Positions 28,533-37,475 of a stretch of 64,000 bases of DNA are shown here, piece by piece. The stretch comes from an uncultured Lachnospiraceae bacterium (GTDB lineage Bacteria > Bacillota > Clostridia > Lachnospirales > Lachnospiraceae): positions 1 to 64,000 of the forward strand of contig URSA01000007.1 in the NCBI GenBank assembly GCA_900550475.1, in the 5' to 3' direction. Made by a program: the position numbers and the translations under genes. The notes under the pieces were generated by a model. The model was not told where the DNA came from and did no database searches. It saw nothing but the letters and a program-made list of their open reading frames with translations. Position 1 is the first letter of the stretch, and each line of letters starts with the position of its first letter.

Positions 28533-28877
28533 ATGGAATTTTCGGAGTCTTTAAAAAAAAATCGTCAGTTTCAGTTTGTATATAAAAACGGAAGATCCCG
28601 GGCGAACAAATACCTCGTAATGTATGTTAAGGAAAATGGCCTTGGTATGAATCGGATCGGAATCAGTGTGAGTAAGAAAGTTGGAAACAGTGTTGTAAGA
28701 CATCGCATTACAAGACTGGTCAGAGAAAGTTACCGATTACATGAAAACGTATTCAATAGTGGTTTGGATATGGTAATCGTTGCGAGAGTGAGTGCGGCGG
28801 ATGTAGGGTATTACGAGATTGAAAGTGCTCTTTTGCATCTTGCAAAGCTTCACGGTGTGGTAAAAATTTATTTATGA
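28533..28877 (+). CDS. rnpA: Ribonuclease P protein component
   Basis: 114 aa. It starts MEFSESLKKNRQFQFVYKNG and has the conserved RNR-type motif in KVGNSVVRHRITRLVRESYR. It assists the RNase P RNA in 5' maturation of tRNA. It overlaps yidD by four bases. Confidence 0.97.
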   Translation: MEFSESLKKNRQFQFVYKNGRSRANKYLVMYVKENGLGMNRIGISVSKKVGNSVVRHRITRLVRESYRLHENVFNSGLDMVIVARVSAADVGYYEIESALLHLAKLHGVVKIYL

Positions 28878-29104
28878 AAAAAATTTTGATTGCTATCATA
28901 AAATTTTACAGGAAATATCTTTCACCTTTAAAAAGTACCAGATGTCCCTATTATCCCACCTGTTCGGAATACGGACTTGAGGCTGTGGAGAGATACGGCG
29001 CCGTAAAGGGAGGTGCTCTTGCTGCGTGGAGGATATTGCGCTGTAATCCCTTTTCAAAGGGCGGTTATGATCCTGTCCCCGAAAAGGCATGGAGGAAAAA
29101 ATGA
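28874..29104 (+). CDS. yidD: Membrane protein insertion efficiency factor YidD
   Basis: 76 aa with the complete family signature: YRKYLSPLKSTRCPYYPTCSEYGLEA in outline, then RILRCNPFSKGGYDPVP. It is a small membrane-associated protein that works with YidC. Its stop overlaps the yidC start (ATGA). Confidence 0.96.
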   Translation: MKKILIAIIKFYRKYLSPLKSTRCPYYPTCSEYGLEAVERYGAVKGGALAAWRILRCNPFSKGGYDPVPEKAWRKK

Positions 29105-30423
29105 ATTATATCTTATTGACAAAGAGCACGACTCCCATCATCGGCTGGATTGCCAGTCTGTTGGGATTCATTATGGAAGGAATATTCAATCTGCTTGATC
29201 TGATCGGTATTCCCAACATAGGTCTTTCCATTATTTTATTTACAATCGTTGTTTATTTGCTGATGCTTCCCCTTACCGTCAAGCAGCAGAAATATTCCAA
29301 GCTTTCTTCTAAAATGAATCCTGAGCTTCAGGCTATTCGTGAGAAGTACAAGAACCGCAAGGATAATGATTCTGCCATGCAGATGAATGCGGAAACACAG
29401 GCTGTCTATGCAAAGTACGGCGTTTCTCCTACCGGAAGCTGCGTGCAGCTTTTGATCCAGATGCCTATTCTGTTTGCGCTCTATCAGGTTATTTACAGGA
29501 TGCCTGCATATGTAACCAAGATCGGAAATGCATTCGGAACTCTTGCGGATTATATTTTGAATAATGATCTGGTTCAGAAGGTAAAGGATTTGAGCCAGGC
29601 TGCCGCCTATGCGAAAAACTTCGATGCGAGTGCGAAAAATGCGATCATTGATGTTTTCAACAGCATGAATTATACGGATCTGATCCAGTTTGCAGAGGAA
29701 AACGGATTTGCGGATCTGCAAATGAACGGACATTACATTCTTTCCCATGGCGGAGAGAGAGGTCTTTTGGAGATTTACAATAATTTCCTCGGACTGAACA
29801 TGGCAAATTCTCCTTCTTCCATTGTTAAGACTGCAATCAACAGCGGAGCATGGCTTATGGTAGCTGCCGCTCTTGCGATTCCTGTTCTTTCTGCCGTTAC
29901 CCAGTGGATCAACGTAAAGCTGATGCCCCAGCAGCAGCCCGGTAATAAGGACAAGAAGAGTACCAGCGATATGGAAGATACCATGGCTTCTTCCATGAAG
30001 ACCATGAATATGATCATGCCTCTTATGTCCGCATTTTTCTGTTATCAGTTCCCTGCAGGTCTGGGTCTTTACTGGATCGCAGGTTCTGTTGTGAGAAGTA
30101 TCCAGCAGGTGATCATAAACAAGCACATTGACAAGATGGACTTGAATGAGATCATTGAGAAGAATAAAGAGAAGAGTGCGAAAAAGATGGAGAAGGTCAA
30201 GGAAAATCAGGCCAAGCTCCAGCAGTATGCAAATATGAGTACCAAGGGAATCAACGGTACTGTGAATACGAAGACCTATACCGATAAGGCGAAGAATGCA
30301 GCGGAAAGAACCGCAGAAGCGGAATCTCCTTCCGCAGGTACGACTTCAAATGCTAAGCCCGGAAGTCTTATGGCAAGGGCTAATATGGTAAAGGATTACA
30401 ATGAACGTAACAATAAAAAATAA
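29101..30423 (+). CDS. yidC: Membrane protein insertase YidC/OxaA
   Basis: 440 aa. Hydrophobic segments are at about residues 20-60, 100-125, 240-265 and 300-330, with the insertase-typical region NIGLSIILFTIVVYLLMLPLT. A periplasmic-side insertion of about 80 residues lies between the second and third core helices. The C-terminal tail of about 90 residues is highly charged (EKNKEKSAKKMEKVKENQ) and may contact ribosomes. GGAGG lies 6 bp before ATG 29101. It is longer than Bacillus SpoIIIJ and shows no lipobox. Confidence 0.95.
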   Translation: MNYILLTKSTTPIIGWIASLLGFIMEGIFNLLDLIGIPNIGLSIILFTIVVYLLMLPLTVKQQKYSKLSSKMNPELQAIREKYKNRKDNDSAMQMNAETQAVYAKYGVSPTGSCVQLLIQMPILFALYQVIYRMPAYVTKIGNAFGTLADYILNNDLVQKVKDLSQAAAYAKNFDASAKNAIIDVFNSMNYTDLIQFAEENGFADLQMNGHYILSHGGERGLLEIYNNFLGLNMANSPSSIVKTAINSGAWLMVAAALAIPVLSAVTQWINVKLMPQQQPGNKDKKSTSDMEDTMASSMKTMNMIMPLMSAFFCYQFPAGLGLYWIAGSVVRSIQQVIINKHIDKMDLNEIIEKNKEKSAKKMEKVKENQAKLQQYANMSTKGINGTVNTKTYTDKAKNAAERTAEAESPSAGTTSNAKPGSLMARANMVKDYNERNNKK

Positions 30424-30440
30424 GAGGAGGAGATTTTGAG

Positions 30441-31148
30441 ATGGAGTATAAAGAGTTTTCCGCAAAGACAGTAAACGATGCGATTACGGCAGCATGTCAG
30501 GAATTTACGGTTACAAGTGACAGACTGGATTATGAAGTAGTGGAAGAAGGTTCTTCCGGTTTTCTCGGTATCGGCGCAAAAGCCGCAGTGATCAAGGCAA
30601 GAATCAAAGAAGAAGTGAAGGAAGAGGTTAAGCCTGAGATCAAAGAGGTAAAGAAAGAGAAGAAGGAAAGCGCTTCTTTGAATACAGATCCCGCACAGCT
30701 TTGCGAAGTTGCAAAGGATTTCCTCAGAGATGTTTTCAAGGCAATGAACCTTGAGGTGATCGTAGAGGCTTCCTACAACGAGAAAGAGAAAGAAATGGAT
30801 ATCAATTTAAGCGGTGACGAGATGGGTATTTTGATCGGAAAGAGAGGACAGACCCTCGATTCCGTACAGTATCTGGTGTCTCTTGTTGTAAATAAGGATC
30901 AGAATGATTACATCAGAGTAAAGGTTGATACTGAGAATTATCGTGAGAGAAGAAAGGAAACTTTGGAGAATCTGGCAAGAAACATCGCTTACAAGGTAAA
31001 GAGAACAAAGAGACCTGTTTCTCTTGAGCCCATGAATCCTTATGAAAGACGAATCATCCATTCCGCATTGCAGAATGACAGATATGTTACAACCCACAGC
31101 GAGGGAGAAGAGCCCTTCAGAAGAGTTGTCGTTTCCTTAAAAAAATAA
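30441..31148 (+). CDS. jag: RNA-binding protein Jag/KhpB
   Basis: 235 aa. The Jag N-domain (about 3-52) and a Lys/Glu-rich linker are followed by a KH domain with GILIGKRGQTLDSVQYL and an R3H domain with ERRIIHSALQNDRYVTTHSEG. It binds RNA together with KhpA and affects cell-envelope growth in other Firmicutes. It lies 17 bp after yidC. Confidence 0.95.
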   Translation: MEYKEFSAKTVNDAITAACQEFTVTSDRLDYEVVEEGSSGFLGIGAKAAVIKARIKEEVKEEVKPEIKEVKKEKKESASLNTDPAQLCEVAKDFLRDVFKAMNLEVIVEASYNEKEKEMDINLSGDEMGILIGKRGQTLDSVQYLVSLVVNKDQNDYIRVKVDTENYRERRKETLENLARNIAYKVKRTKRPVSLEPMNPYERRIIHSALQNDRYVTTHSEGEEPFRRVVVSLKK

Positions 31149-31170
31149 ACATCCTGTAAATGATATAGAG

Positions 31171-31215
31171 CTGCTGCATTAAGAAAACGGGGAAACTGTC
31201 TGCTTAATGCCGCAG
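31171..31215 (+). terminator. Hairpin between jag and mnmE
   Basis: Thirteen-base arms (31171-31183 and 31203-31215) pair at 12 positions around a 19-nt loop. The following sequence TTCTTTCTTATTTC is U-rich but interrupted, so it is probably a partial terminator or an RNA-processing stem. Confidence 0.6.
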
Positions 31216-31250
31216 TTCTTTCTTATTTCATAATATATCGGAGATCGTTT

Positions 31251-32642
31251 ATGAAAACAGATACAATTGCTGCGATTGCTACTGCTCTTTCGGATTCCGG
31301 AATTGGCATTATACGTATTAGCGGGCCGGATGCCGTTGAAATTGCAGATCGTATTTACCGGTCTAAGGGAGGATCGGCAAAATTGAAGGATGCCAAATCC
31401 CATACGATTCACTACGGTTTTATTGTTGATGGTAAAAGCGGTGAGGTTTTGGATGAGGTTCTGGTGAGTGTTATGCTTGCTCCAAAAACTTATACGGCGG
31501 AGGATACGGTTGAAATCCATTGTCATGGCGGCGTTTTCATTATGCAGCGCATATTGGAAGAGGTGTTGAGTGCCGGTGCGGTAAATGCAGAGCCGGGAGA
31601 GTTTACAAAGAGAGCCTTTTTAAACGGCAGAATCGATTTGTCGGAAGCGGAAGCGGTGATGGATGTGATTCATTCTCAAAGTGAGCTGGCATTAAAAACT
31701 TCACTGTCCCAGTTAAAGGGTTCTATATCGAAAAAAATTGCAGGAATAAGAGCAAAAGTTTTATACGAAATAGCGTTTATAGAATCTGCCTTGAACGACC
31801 CGGAGCATATCAGTCTTGAAGAGTATCCGGAAAGATTGGACGGTATGGTCTCCGGACTGATTGAGGAAGTGAAGGCTCTTTTATCTTCCGCTGACAGCGG
31901 ACGCATCATAAAAGAAGGAATCAAAACCGTCATTGTGGGAAAACCGAATGCGGGAAAATCTTCTCTGCTCAATTATCTTTTGGGTGAGGATAAAGCAATC
32001 GTGACGGAAATTGCCGGTACTACAAGAGATGTGCTGGAGGAGACGGTAAGGATAAATGGGATTCCTCTTTGTATTATCGATACGGCGGGGATTCGTTCTA
32101 CCGAAGATATTGTGGAAAAAATTGGCGTGGAAAAAGCAAAGAAATATGCTTCTTCCGCAGATCTGATTTTATATGTGGTTGACAGCTCTGTTCCTCTGGA
32201 TGAAAGTGACAGAGAGATTATGGAGCTGATCGGTTTAAAAAAATATATTGTTTTATTTAATAAGACAGATCTTTTGCCGGTTGTGTATGAAGATGTGCTG
32301 GCAGAGGAACTTGGAATTGAAAGATCTTGTATTGTAAAGACATCTATCAAGCACGAGACCGGAATCGATCTTCTTGAAAAAAAGATCAAGGATCTGTTTT
32401 TTGAAGGAGATATTGCATTTCATAATGAAGTTTATATTACAAATATCAGACATAAGGAATTGTTGCAGGATACCTTGCAATCCTTGATGCTTGTGAAGAA
32501 AAGTCTGGACGACAGAATGCCGGAGGATTTCTATTCCATTGATCTTATGAACGCCTACCGTTCTCTTGGATTTATTTTGGGAGAAGAGGTGGGGGATGAT
32601 CTTGTGGATGAGATTTTTTCTAAGTTTTGTATGGGAAAATAG
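31251..32642 (+). CDS. mnmE: tRNA U34 modification GTPase MnmE
   Basis: 463 aa, the usual length. It has an N-terminal formyl-THF-binding domain and a central G domain with G1 GKPNAGKSSLLN, G3 DTAG and G4 FNKTD. The C-terminal CxGK tail is present as CMGK. It acts with MnmG to make cmnm5 modifications at the tRNA wobble uridine. It is directly upstream of mnmG. Confidence 0.98.
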   Translation: MKTDTIAAIATALSDSGIGIIRISGPDAVEIADRIYRSKGGSAKLKDAKSHTIHYGFIVDGKSGEVLDEVLVSVMLAPKTYTAEDTVEIHCHGGVFIMQRILEEVLSAGAVNAEPGEFTKRAFLNGRIDLSEAEAVMDVIHSQSELALKTSLSQLKGSISKKIAGIRAKVLYEIAFIESALNDPEHISLEEYPERLDGMVSGLIEEVKALLSSADSGRIIKEGIKTVIVGKPNAGKSSLLNYLLGEDKAIVTEIAGTTRDVLEETVRINGIPLCIIDTAGIRSTEDIVEKIGVEKAKKYASSADLILYVVDSSVPLDESDREIMELIGLKKYIVLFNKTDLLPVVYEDVLAEELGIERSCIVKTSIKHETGIDLLEKKIKDLFFEGDIAFHNEVYITNIRHKELLQDTLQSLMLVKKSLDDRMPEDFYSIDLMNAYRSLGFILGEEVGDDLVDEIFSKFCMGK

Positions 32643-32656
32643 TTGAAGGTAGAAGA

Positions 32657-34564
32657 ATGAGTGAGATGAAATCTTTTGTGATGGACGAAGTGGATGTTTG
32701 TGTGATCGGGGCAGGGCATGCGGGCTGCGAAGCGGCGCTTGCATGTGCCAGACTGGGACTGGAGACGGTGATTTTTACGGTCAGTGTCGACAGTATTGCC
32801 CTGATGCCCTGCAATCCCAATGTTGGCGGATCTTCCAAGGGACATCTTGTGAGGGAAATTGATGCTCTCGGCGGCGAGATGGGTAAAAATATTGATAAAA
32901 CCTTTATTCAATCGAAGATGCTGAATGTCTCCAAGGGGCCTGCGGTTCATTCGCTCCGCGCTCAGGCGGACAAGGCAGAATATTCCCGCTCCATGCGCAA
33001 GGTTTTGGAGAATCAGGAGCATCTCACCATAAAGCAGGCGGAAGTATGTGAAATATTATGGGAGAAAGAACCGGACGGAAAGAAGAAGGTGAAGGGTGTC
33101 AAAACCTTTACCGGGGCGGAGTATCTTTGCCGTGGTATCATTCTCTGTACGGGAACTTATCTCAGAGCTCGCTGTCTCTGCGGGGAAGCCATCACCTACA
33201 CAGGCCCCAACGGACTTCAGGCGGCAAACCATCTGCCGGATTCCTTGAAGGAAATGGGGATTGAGCTGCGCAGATTCAAGACAGGCACACCTGCCAGAAT
33301 GGATAAGCGGAGTATTGATTTCACCAAAATGGAAGAACAGTTTGGGGATGAGAAGGTTGTGCCGTTTTCTTTTTCTACGGATCCGGCGTGCGTGCAGAAG
33401 GAACAGGTTTCCTGTTATCTGACCTACACTAATGAAAAAACCCATGAGATCATCCGTGCCAATCTGGATCGGTCGCCGATCTATGCCGGAATTATTGAGG
33501 GAACGGGCCCCAGATATTGTCCTTCCATTGAGGACAAGGTCGTGAAGTTTGCGGAGAAGGAGAGACATCAGGTCTTTATTGAACCGGAGGGACTTCATAC
33601 AAATGAAATGTATGTGGGCGGAATGTCGTCCTCCCTTCCTGAGGATGTGCAGCTTGCCATGTACCGGACTGTTCCGGGATTGGAGCATTGCAGGATCGTG
33701 AGAAACGCTTATGCAATCGAGTATGACTGCATCAATGCAAAGCAGCTTTATCCGTCCTTGGAATTTAAGAATGTAAAGGGTCTTTTTGCGGGCGGGCAGT
33801 TTAACGGAAGCAGCGGTTATGAGGAAGCGGCCGCCCAGGGTCTGATGGCGGGGATCAACTGCGGACTTTCTCTTTTTGGGAAAGATCCGGTTGTGCTGGA
33901 CAGATCGCAGGCGTATATCGGTGTTTTAATTGATGATCTTGTGACAAAGGATAACAGGGAGCCGTATCGGATGATGACCTCGAGAGCGGAGTATCGTCTT
34001 TTGCTCAGACAGGACAATGCAGATCTCCGCTTGCGTGAGATTGGATATCAGGTTGGGCTTGTGTCCAAGGAAGAATATGAAGCGCTTTTAAAAAAGAAGG
34101 AAATGATTGACAGGGAGATTGAGCGTCTGAAGAATACCAAGCTGGGTGGATCTGCATCGGTGCAGGCATATTTGACGGCGCACGGAAGCAGCACTTTAAA
34201 AACAGCGGCTTCTCTGGCGGAGCTTATGTGCAGACAGGAGCTCTCCTATGAGATTCTGGCGGAGGTTGATCCTGAGAGGAGCACTTTGCCGGAGGATGTG
34301 GTACAGCAGGTTGAGATTGAAATAAAGTACGAGGGCTATATTGAGAGGCAGCTTCATCAGGTAGATCAATTCAAGAAGATGGAGAAGAAAATGATTCCGG
34401 CGGATCTTGATTATGACCTGGTACCCAGTCTCAGAATTGAAGCAAGACAGAAGCTGAAGGAATACAGACCGGTTTCTGTGGGACAGGCATCCCGTATTTC
34501 GGGAGTTTCGCCTGCGGATATTTCGGTGCTTCTGGTTTACCTGAGTGCAGGAAGTCATAATTAG
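32657..34564 (+). CDS. mnmG: tRNA U34 carboxymethylaminomethyltransferase subunit MnmG (GidA)
   Basis: 635 aa. FAD-binding GAGHAGCEAALACARLG is near residue 15 and NPNVGGSSKGHLVREIDALGG follows. The C-terminal helical domain that contacts MnmE ends GVSPADISVLLVYL. ATG 32657 is chosen (GAAGGT upstream, 14 bp after mnmE); a longer frame overlapping mnmE lacks a ribosome site. Confidence 0.97.
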   Translation: MSEMKSFVMDEVDVCVIGAGHAGCEAALACARLGLETVIFTVSVDSIALMPCNPNVGGSSKGHLVREIDALGGEMGKNIDKTFIQSKMLNVSKGPAVHSLRAQADKAEYSRSMRKVLENQEHLTIKQAEVCEILWEKEPDGKKKVKGVKTFTGAEYLCRGIILCTGTYLRARCLCGEAITYTGPNGLQAANHLPDSLKEMGIELRRFKTGTPARMDKRSIDFTKMEEQFGDEKVVPFSFSTDPACVQKEQVSCYLTYTNEKTHEIIRANLDRSPIYAGIIEGTGPRYCPSIEDKVVKFAEKERHQVFIEPEGLHTNEMYVGGMSSSLPEDVQLAMYRTVPGLEHCRIVRNAYAIEYDCINAKQLYPSLEFKNVKGLFAGGQFNGSSGYEEAAAQGLMAGINCGLSLFGKDPVVLDRSQAYIGVLIDDLVTKDNREPYRMMTSRAEYRLLLRQDNADLRLREIGYQVGLVSKEEYEALLKKKEMIDREIERLKNTKLGGSASVQAYLTAHGSSTLKTAASLAELMCRQELSYEILAEVDPERSTLPEDVVQQVEIEIKYEGYIERQLHQVDQFKKMEKKMIPADLDYDLVPSLRIEARQKLKEYRPVSVGQASRISGVSPADISVLLVYLSAGSHN

Positions 34565-34588
34565 CAATTAACAGATGCGGAGGTAGGA

Positions 34589-35305
34589 ATGGACAATCAA
34601 TTTCAGAAGGATTTACAGGAACTCCAAATTTCACTGACCGATAAACAGCTTTCCCAGTTTCAGACCTATTATGAAATGATCGTTGATTGGAATGAGAAGA
34701 TCAATTTGACTGCAATCACGGAACGGGCGGAAGTGGAAAAAAAACATTTTGTGGATAGTCTGTCTCTGATAAGAGCATGCGATCTGTCCGGGGATCTATC
34801 TTTGATTGATGTGGGAACGGGAGCGGGCTTTCCCGGAATCCCTTTGAAGATTGCATTTCCGAATTTGAAGATTACCCTTCTGGATTCCCTGAATAAGAGA
34901 ATTTTATTTTTGAACAGAGTAATTGAAGAACTGAATCTTTCCGATATAAACACTGTTCACGGGAGAGCGGAGGATTTTTCCAAGGAGAACCTTCTTCGGG
35001 AAAAATTTGATGTGTGTGTTTCCCGTGCAGTTGCAAATATGACAACACTGTCAGAATATTGTATTCCCTATGTGAAGGTAGGAGGGTTCTTTGTTTCATA
35101 TAAATCGGAAAAGGTGACGGACGAGCTTGCAGGTGCTGACGGAGCGATCCGTGTTTTGGGCGGAGCTGTGCAGAGACAGGTAGAGTTTCATTTACCGGAT
35201 TCCGATATTTACCGGAATCTGGTCGTGATTGAAAAGAAGAAACCGACACCGAAGAAGTATCCCAGAAAGGCGGGTCTGCCTGCGAAAGAGCCGCTCAAAT
35301 TCTAG
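34589..35305 (+). CDS. rsmG: 16S rRNA m7G527 methyltransferase RsmG (GidB)
   Basis: 238 aa with the SAM motif DVGTGAGFPGIPLKIAFP and the conserved INLTAI and RAVANM motifs. It methylates 16S rRNA G527. GGAGGTAGG precedes the start, 24 bp after mnmG. Confidence 0.97.
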   Translation: MDNQFQKDLQELQISLTDKQLSQFQTYYEMIVDWNEKINLTAITERAEVEKKHFVDSLSLIRACDLSGDLSLIDVGTGAGFPGIPLKIAFPNLKITLLDSLNKRILFLNRVIEELNLSDINTVHGRAEDFSKENLLREKFDVCVSRAVANMTTLSEYCIPYVKVGGFFVSYKSEKVTDELAGADGAIRVLGGAVQRQVEFHLPDSDIYRNLVVIEKKKPTPKKYPRKAGLPAKEPLKF

Positions 35306-35390
35306 CTTGAAATTTTAACTTTCCATATGGGATAAAATGAGATATATTATAAGTATAAAGTACCATATTTGATAGAAGGCGATAAAATAT

Positions 35391-36368
35391 ATGGCTGAAA
35401 AAAATGCTTCCTCTTTAAAGGAAATGTATGACGGTTTTCTTGATGAAGCAAAAAAAATAGAGAAAAAGATTAATGAAAACCTGACCGGTATTTCAGAGAT
35501 AGATGAATACTTAAATTCTGTATATGCCCATGAGGATGAGGACTTCAAAGTTTTTTCCCCGAGAAATGTGGACAGTATATATAAAGAAGATATCGATGCG
35601 CACAAGGAAAAAAAGTATGAGTTGGAAAGCAGCAACCGATTACTTTACAGCCGGTTGAACAGACTGCATTCTTATCTGGATGTACTAAAGAGAGAAACGG
35701 AGGATTCGTCCTTGCAGTCTTCTGTTTCCCGTAATCTTCAGGTATTGGATATTCAGGAGAAAGAAAGACAGCGTATTGCCAGGGATCTGCACGATACCTC
35801 GCTCCAGAATCTGACGCATCTCATACATAAAGTAGAACTTGCAAATATGTATCTGGATAAAGATGTGGTGAAGGCGAAGATGGAGCTTGCGTCCGTAAGT
35901 AAAAGTCTGAAATCTGTAATAGAAGAGATGCGCAACATTGTATTTGATCTTCGTCCGATGCAGTTTGATGATCTTGGCTTGAAAGAGACATTTGAAAGAA
36001 TGTTTGCAAAATTAAAGGAGGTAAACAGATCCTTTGATTTTGAGACAAAAATAGATTCTATTTCTTGTAAGAACGATTTAATTCTCATGACTATTTTCCG
36101 GGTAGTGCAGGAGGCATGTGCAAATGCCATAGAACATTCCGGCGGAAACCGAATCTGTGTTGTGATAGAGCAGAAAGTAAATAGCTGTCATATGATAATC
36201 AGAGATAACGGCAAAGGTTTTTCTCATGATGAGGTTGCTGGGGAGGACGAGAAACATTTTGGTATTCTGATTATGAAAGAGCGTGTTCATCTGCTTGGCG
36301 GCAAGATTGATTTTCAGTCCGATCCGGGTGAAGGAACGAAGGTTGAAATTGAGATACCGTTGGAGTGA
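35391..36368 (+). CDS. Cytoplasmic sensor histidine kinase, DegS/LiaS type
   Basis: 325 aa without membrane segments. An N-terminal sensor/coiled-coil region (about 1-115) leads to a HisKA_3 dimerization domain with the phospho-acceptor His in RQRIARDLHDTSLQNL. It is followed by HATPase motifs (EACANAIEHSGG, DNGKGF). The soluble form with a coiled N-terminus resembles DegS of Bacillus. The NarL-type response regulator 140 bp downstream is its likely partner. Confidence 0.9.
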   Translation: MAEKNASSLKEMYDGFLDEAKKIEKKINENLTGISEIDEYLNSVYAHEDEDFKVFSPRNVDSIYKEDIDAHKEKKYELESSNRLLYSRLNRLHSYLDVLKRETEDSSLQSSVSRNLQVLDIQEKERQRIARDLHDTSLQNLTHLIHKVELANMYLDKDVVKAKMELASVSKSLKSVIEEMRNIVFDLRPMQFDDLGLKETFERMFAKLKEVNRSFDFETKIDSISCKNDLILMTIFRVVQEACANAIEHSGGNRICVVIEQKVNSCHMIIRDNGKGFSHDEVAGEDEKHFGILIMKERVHLLGGKIDFQSDPGEGTKVEIEIPLE

Positions 36369-36499
36369 AGAGTTGTTCCGCTCCGTTTTATGTATGGATC
36401 GAAGTTAATGTATTATATTTTTTGATTCCGGCGATTGCAATTTGTATTCTTGGTAAGATTGTTAAGAAAAGTCGGAAGGGTGATTTGTCTGAAAAGTAA
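36365..36499 (+). CDS. Possible small membrane protein between kinase and regulator
   Basis: A 44-codon frame starts with GTG overlapping the kinase stop (GTGA). It encodes one hydrophobic helix (VNVLYFLIPAIAICILG) and a basic tail (KIVKKSRKGD), a good small-membrane-protein profile. GGAG lies directly against the start, so initiation would rely on translational coupling. It fills the otherwise unexplained gap between the two signalling genes. Confidence 0.42.
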   Translation: MKSCSAPFYVWIEVNVLYFLIPAIAICILGKIVKKSRKGDLSEK

Positions 36500-36525
36500 A
36501 TTCAATTTTGAAATGGGGAGAGAAA

Positions 36526-37176
36526 ATGAGCGATAAGATAAAAGTCATGTTAGCTGACGATCATGCCCTGATGCGGGAGGGTATTAAACAGCTTTTGGAA
36601 TTTGACGGAACTATTGAAGTAATAGCAGAGGCAAGTGACGGAGTTAGTTGTCTGGAAAAACTGGAGCAAGTAAAACCCGACGTCTTGTTGTTGGACATCA
36701 ATATGCCAAATAAAAATGGAATTGAAGTTCTTGAGATAATTCGGAATCGCGGGATGGATCTGAAGGTTTTGATTCTGACTGTCCATAATGAAGTGGAATA
36801 TTTATTGAAGGCTGTTGATATCGGTGTGGACGGATATCTGTTGAAGGACACAGATTTTTATGAATTGAAGAAAGCAATTATGGGAGTTCTGCAAGGGGAG
36901 AGTTACATTCAGCCCAGTTTGATCCCGGCACTCAATTCAAGATTGGTTGCGAGAGACGCTGATAAAGAAAAAATAGATTTATTGACGAAACGTGAACTTG
37001 AGGTACTGATTGAAGTAGCGAACGGAATGTTCAACAAAGAGATTGCAACTTCTCTCAATATAAGCGAACGTACAGTGAAAAATCATATTTCCAACATCTT
37101 TAAGAAAATAGATGTTGCTGATAGAACACAAGCCGCTGTCTTTGCAATAAGAAACGATATAATCAAGCTCTTTTAG
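36526..37176 (+). CDS. Response regulator, NarL/DegU family
   Basis: 216 aa. The receiver has acidic pocket DD (MLADDHALMREG), phospho-acceptor Asp in VLLLDINMPNKNG, Thr in LTVHN and Lys in LLKDTDF. The C-terminal LuxR-type helix-turn-helix reads LTKRELEVLIEVANGMFNKEIA, then SERTVKNHISNIFKKI. GGGGAGAG precedes ATG 36526. It is paired with the upstream DegS-like kinase; the regulon cannot be inferred. Confidence 0.93.
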   Translation: MSDKIKVMLADDHALMREGIKQLLEFDGTIEVIAEASDGVSCLEKLEQVKPDVLLLDINMPNKNGIEVLEIIRNRGMDLKVLILTVHNEVEYLLKAVDIGVDGYLLKDTDFYELKKAIMGVLQGESYIQPSLIPALNSRLVARDADKEKIDLLTKRELEVLIEVANGMFNKEIATSLNISERTVKNHISNIFKKIDVADRTQAAVFAIRNDIIKLF

Positions 37177-37184
37177 AAAAACGG

Positions 37185-37217
37185 AACGCCCGGACAAAAA
37201 AAGGTTTGGGCGTTTCA
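37185..37217 (+). terminator. Terminator after the NarL-type regulator
   Basis: AACGCCC (37185-37191) pairs with GGGCGTT (37208-37214), with an A-rich loop and a short T-rich tail. Confidence 0.65.
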
Positions 37218-37221
37218 ATTA

Positions 37222-37237
37222 TGTTTCACGTGAAACA
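37222..37237. promoter_or_regulatory. parS: parS site 1
   Basis: TGTTTCACGTGAAACA is a perfect match to the Spo0J/ParB-binding palindrome conserved across bacteria. It is about 9 kb from oriC and 240 bp before parA. Confidence 0.97.
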
Positions 37238-37271
37238 TTTGTGGTTTTGTATTACTTTGGACACAAGATAA

Positions 37272-37287
37272 TGTTTCACGTGAAACA
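37272..37287. promoter_or_regulatory. parS: parS site 2
   Basis: A second perfect TGTTTCACGTGAAACA starts exactly 50 bp after the first. Two half sites, GTGAAACA at 37316-37323 and 37351-37358, continue the series downstream with spacings of about 35 bp. The intergenic region contains no gene. Confidence 0.97.
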
Positions 37288-37419
37288 TTTTCACCCTAGA
37301 TATTGTTATTTTTCCGTGAAACATTTCATAAATGCCCATTTTATAAGGGTGTGAAACATTTTAAGGTGGCTATTTTTATGATCTGAAACTAAATTCTTAT
37401 AGATAATAAGAAAAAACAA

Positions 37420-37428
37420 TGATATAAT
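37420..37428 (+). promoter_or_regulatory. Extended -10 promoter of parAB
   Basis: TGATATAAT fits an extended -10 element about 48 bp before parA; the -35 is weak. Confidence 0.5.
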
Positions 37429-37475
37429 GGACAAGCAGATTAAAAGTAAAGTATGAGCTGGAGGCAATAAGATAT

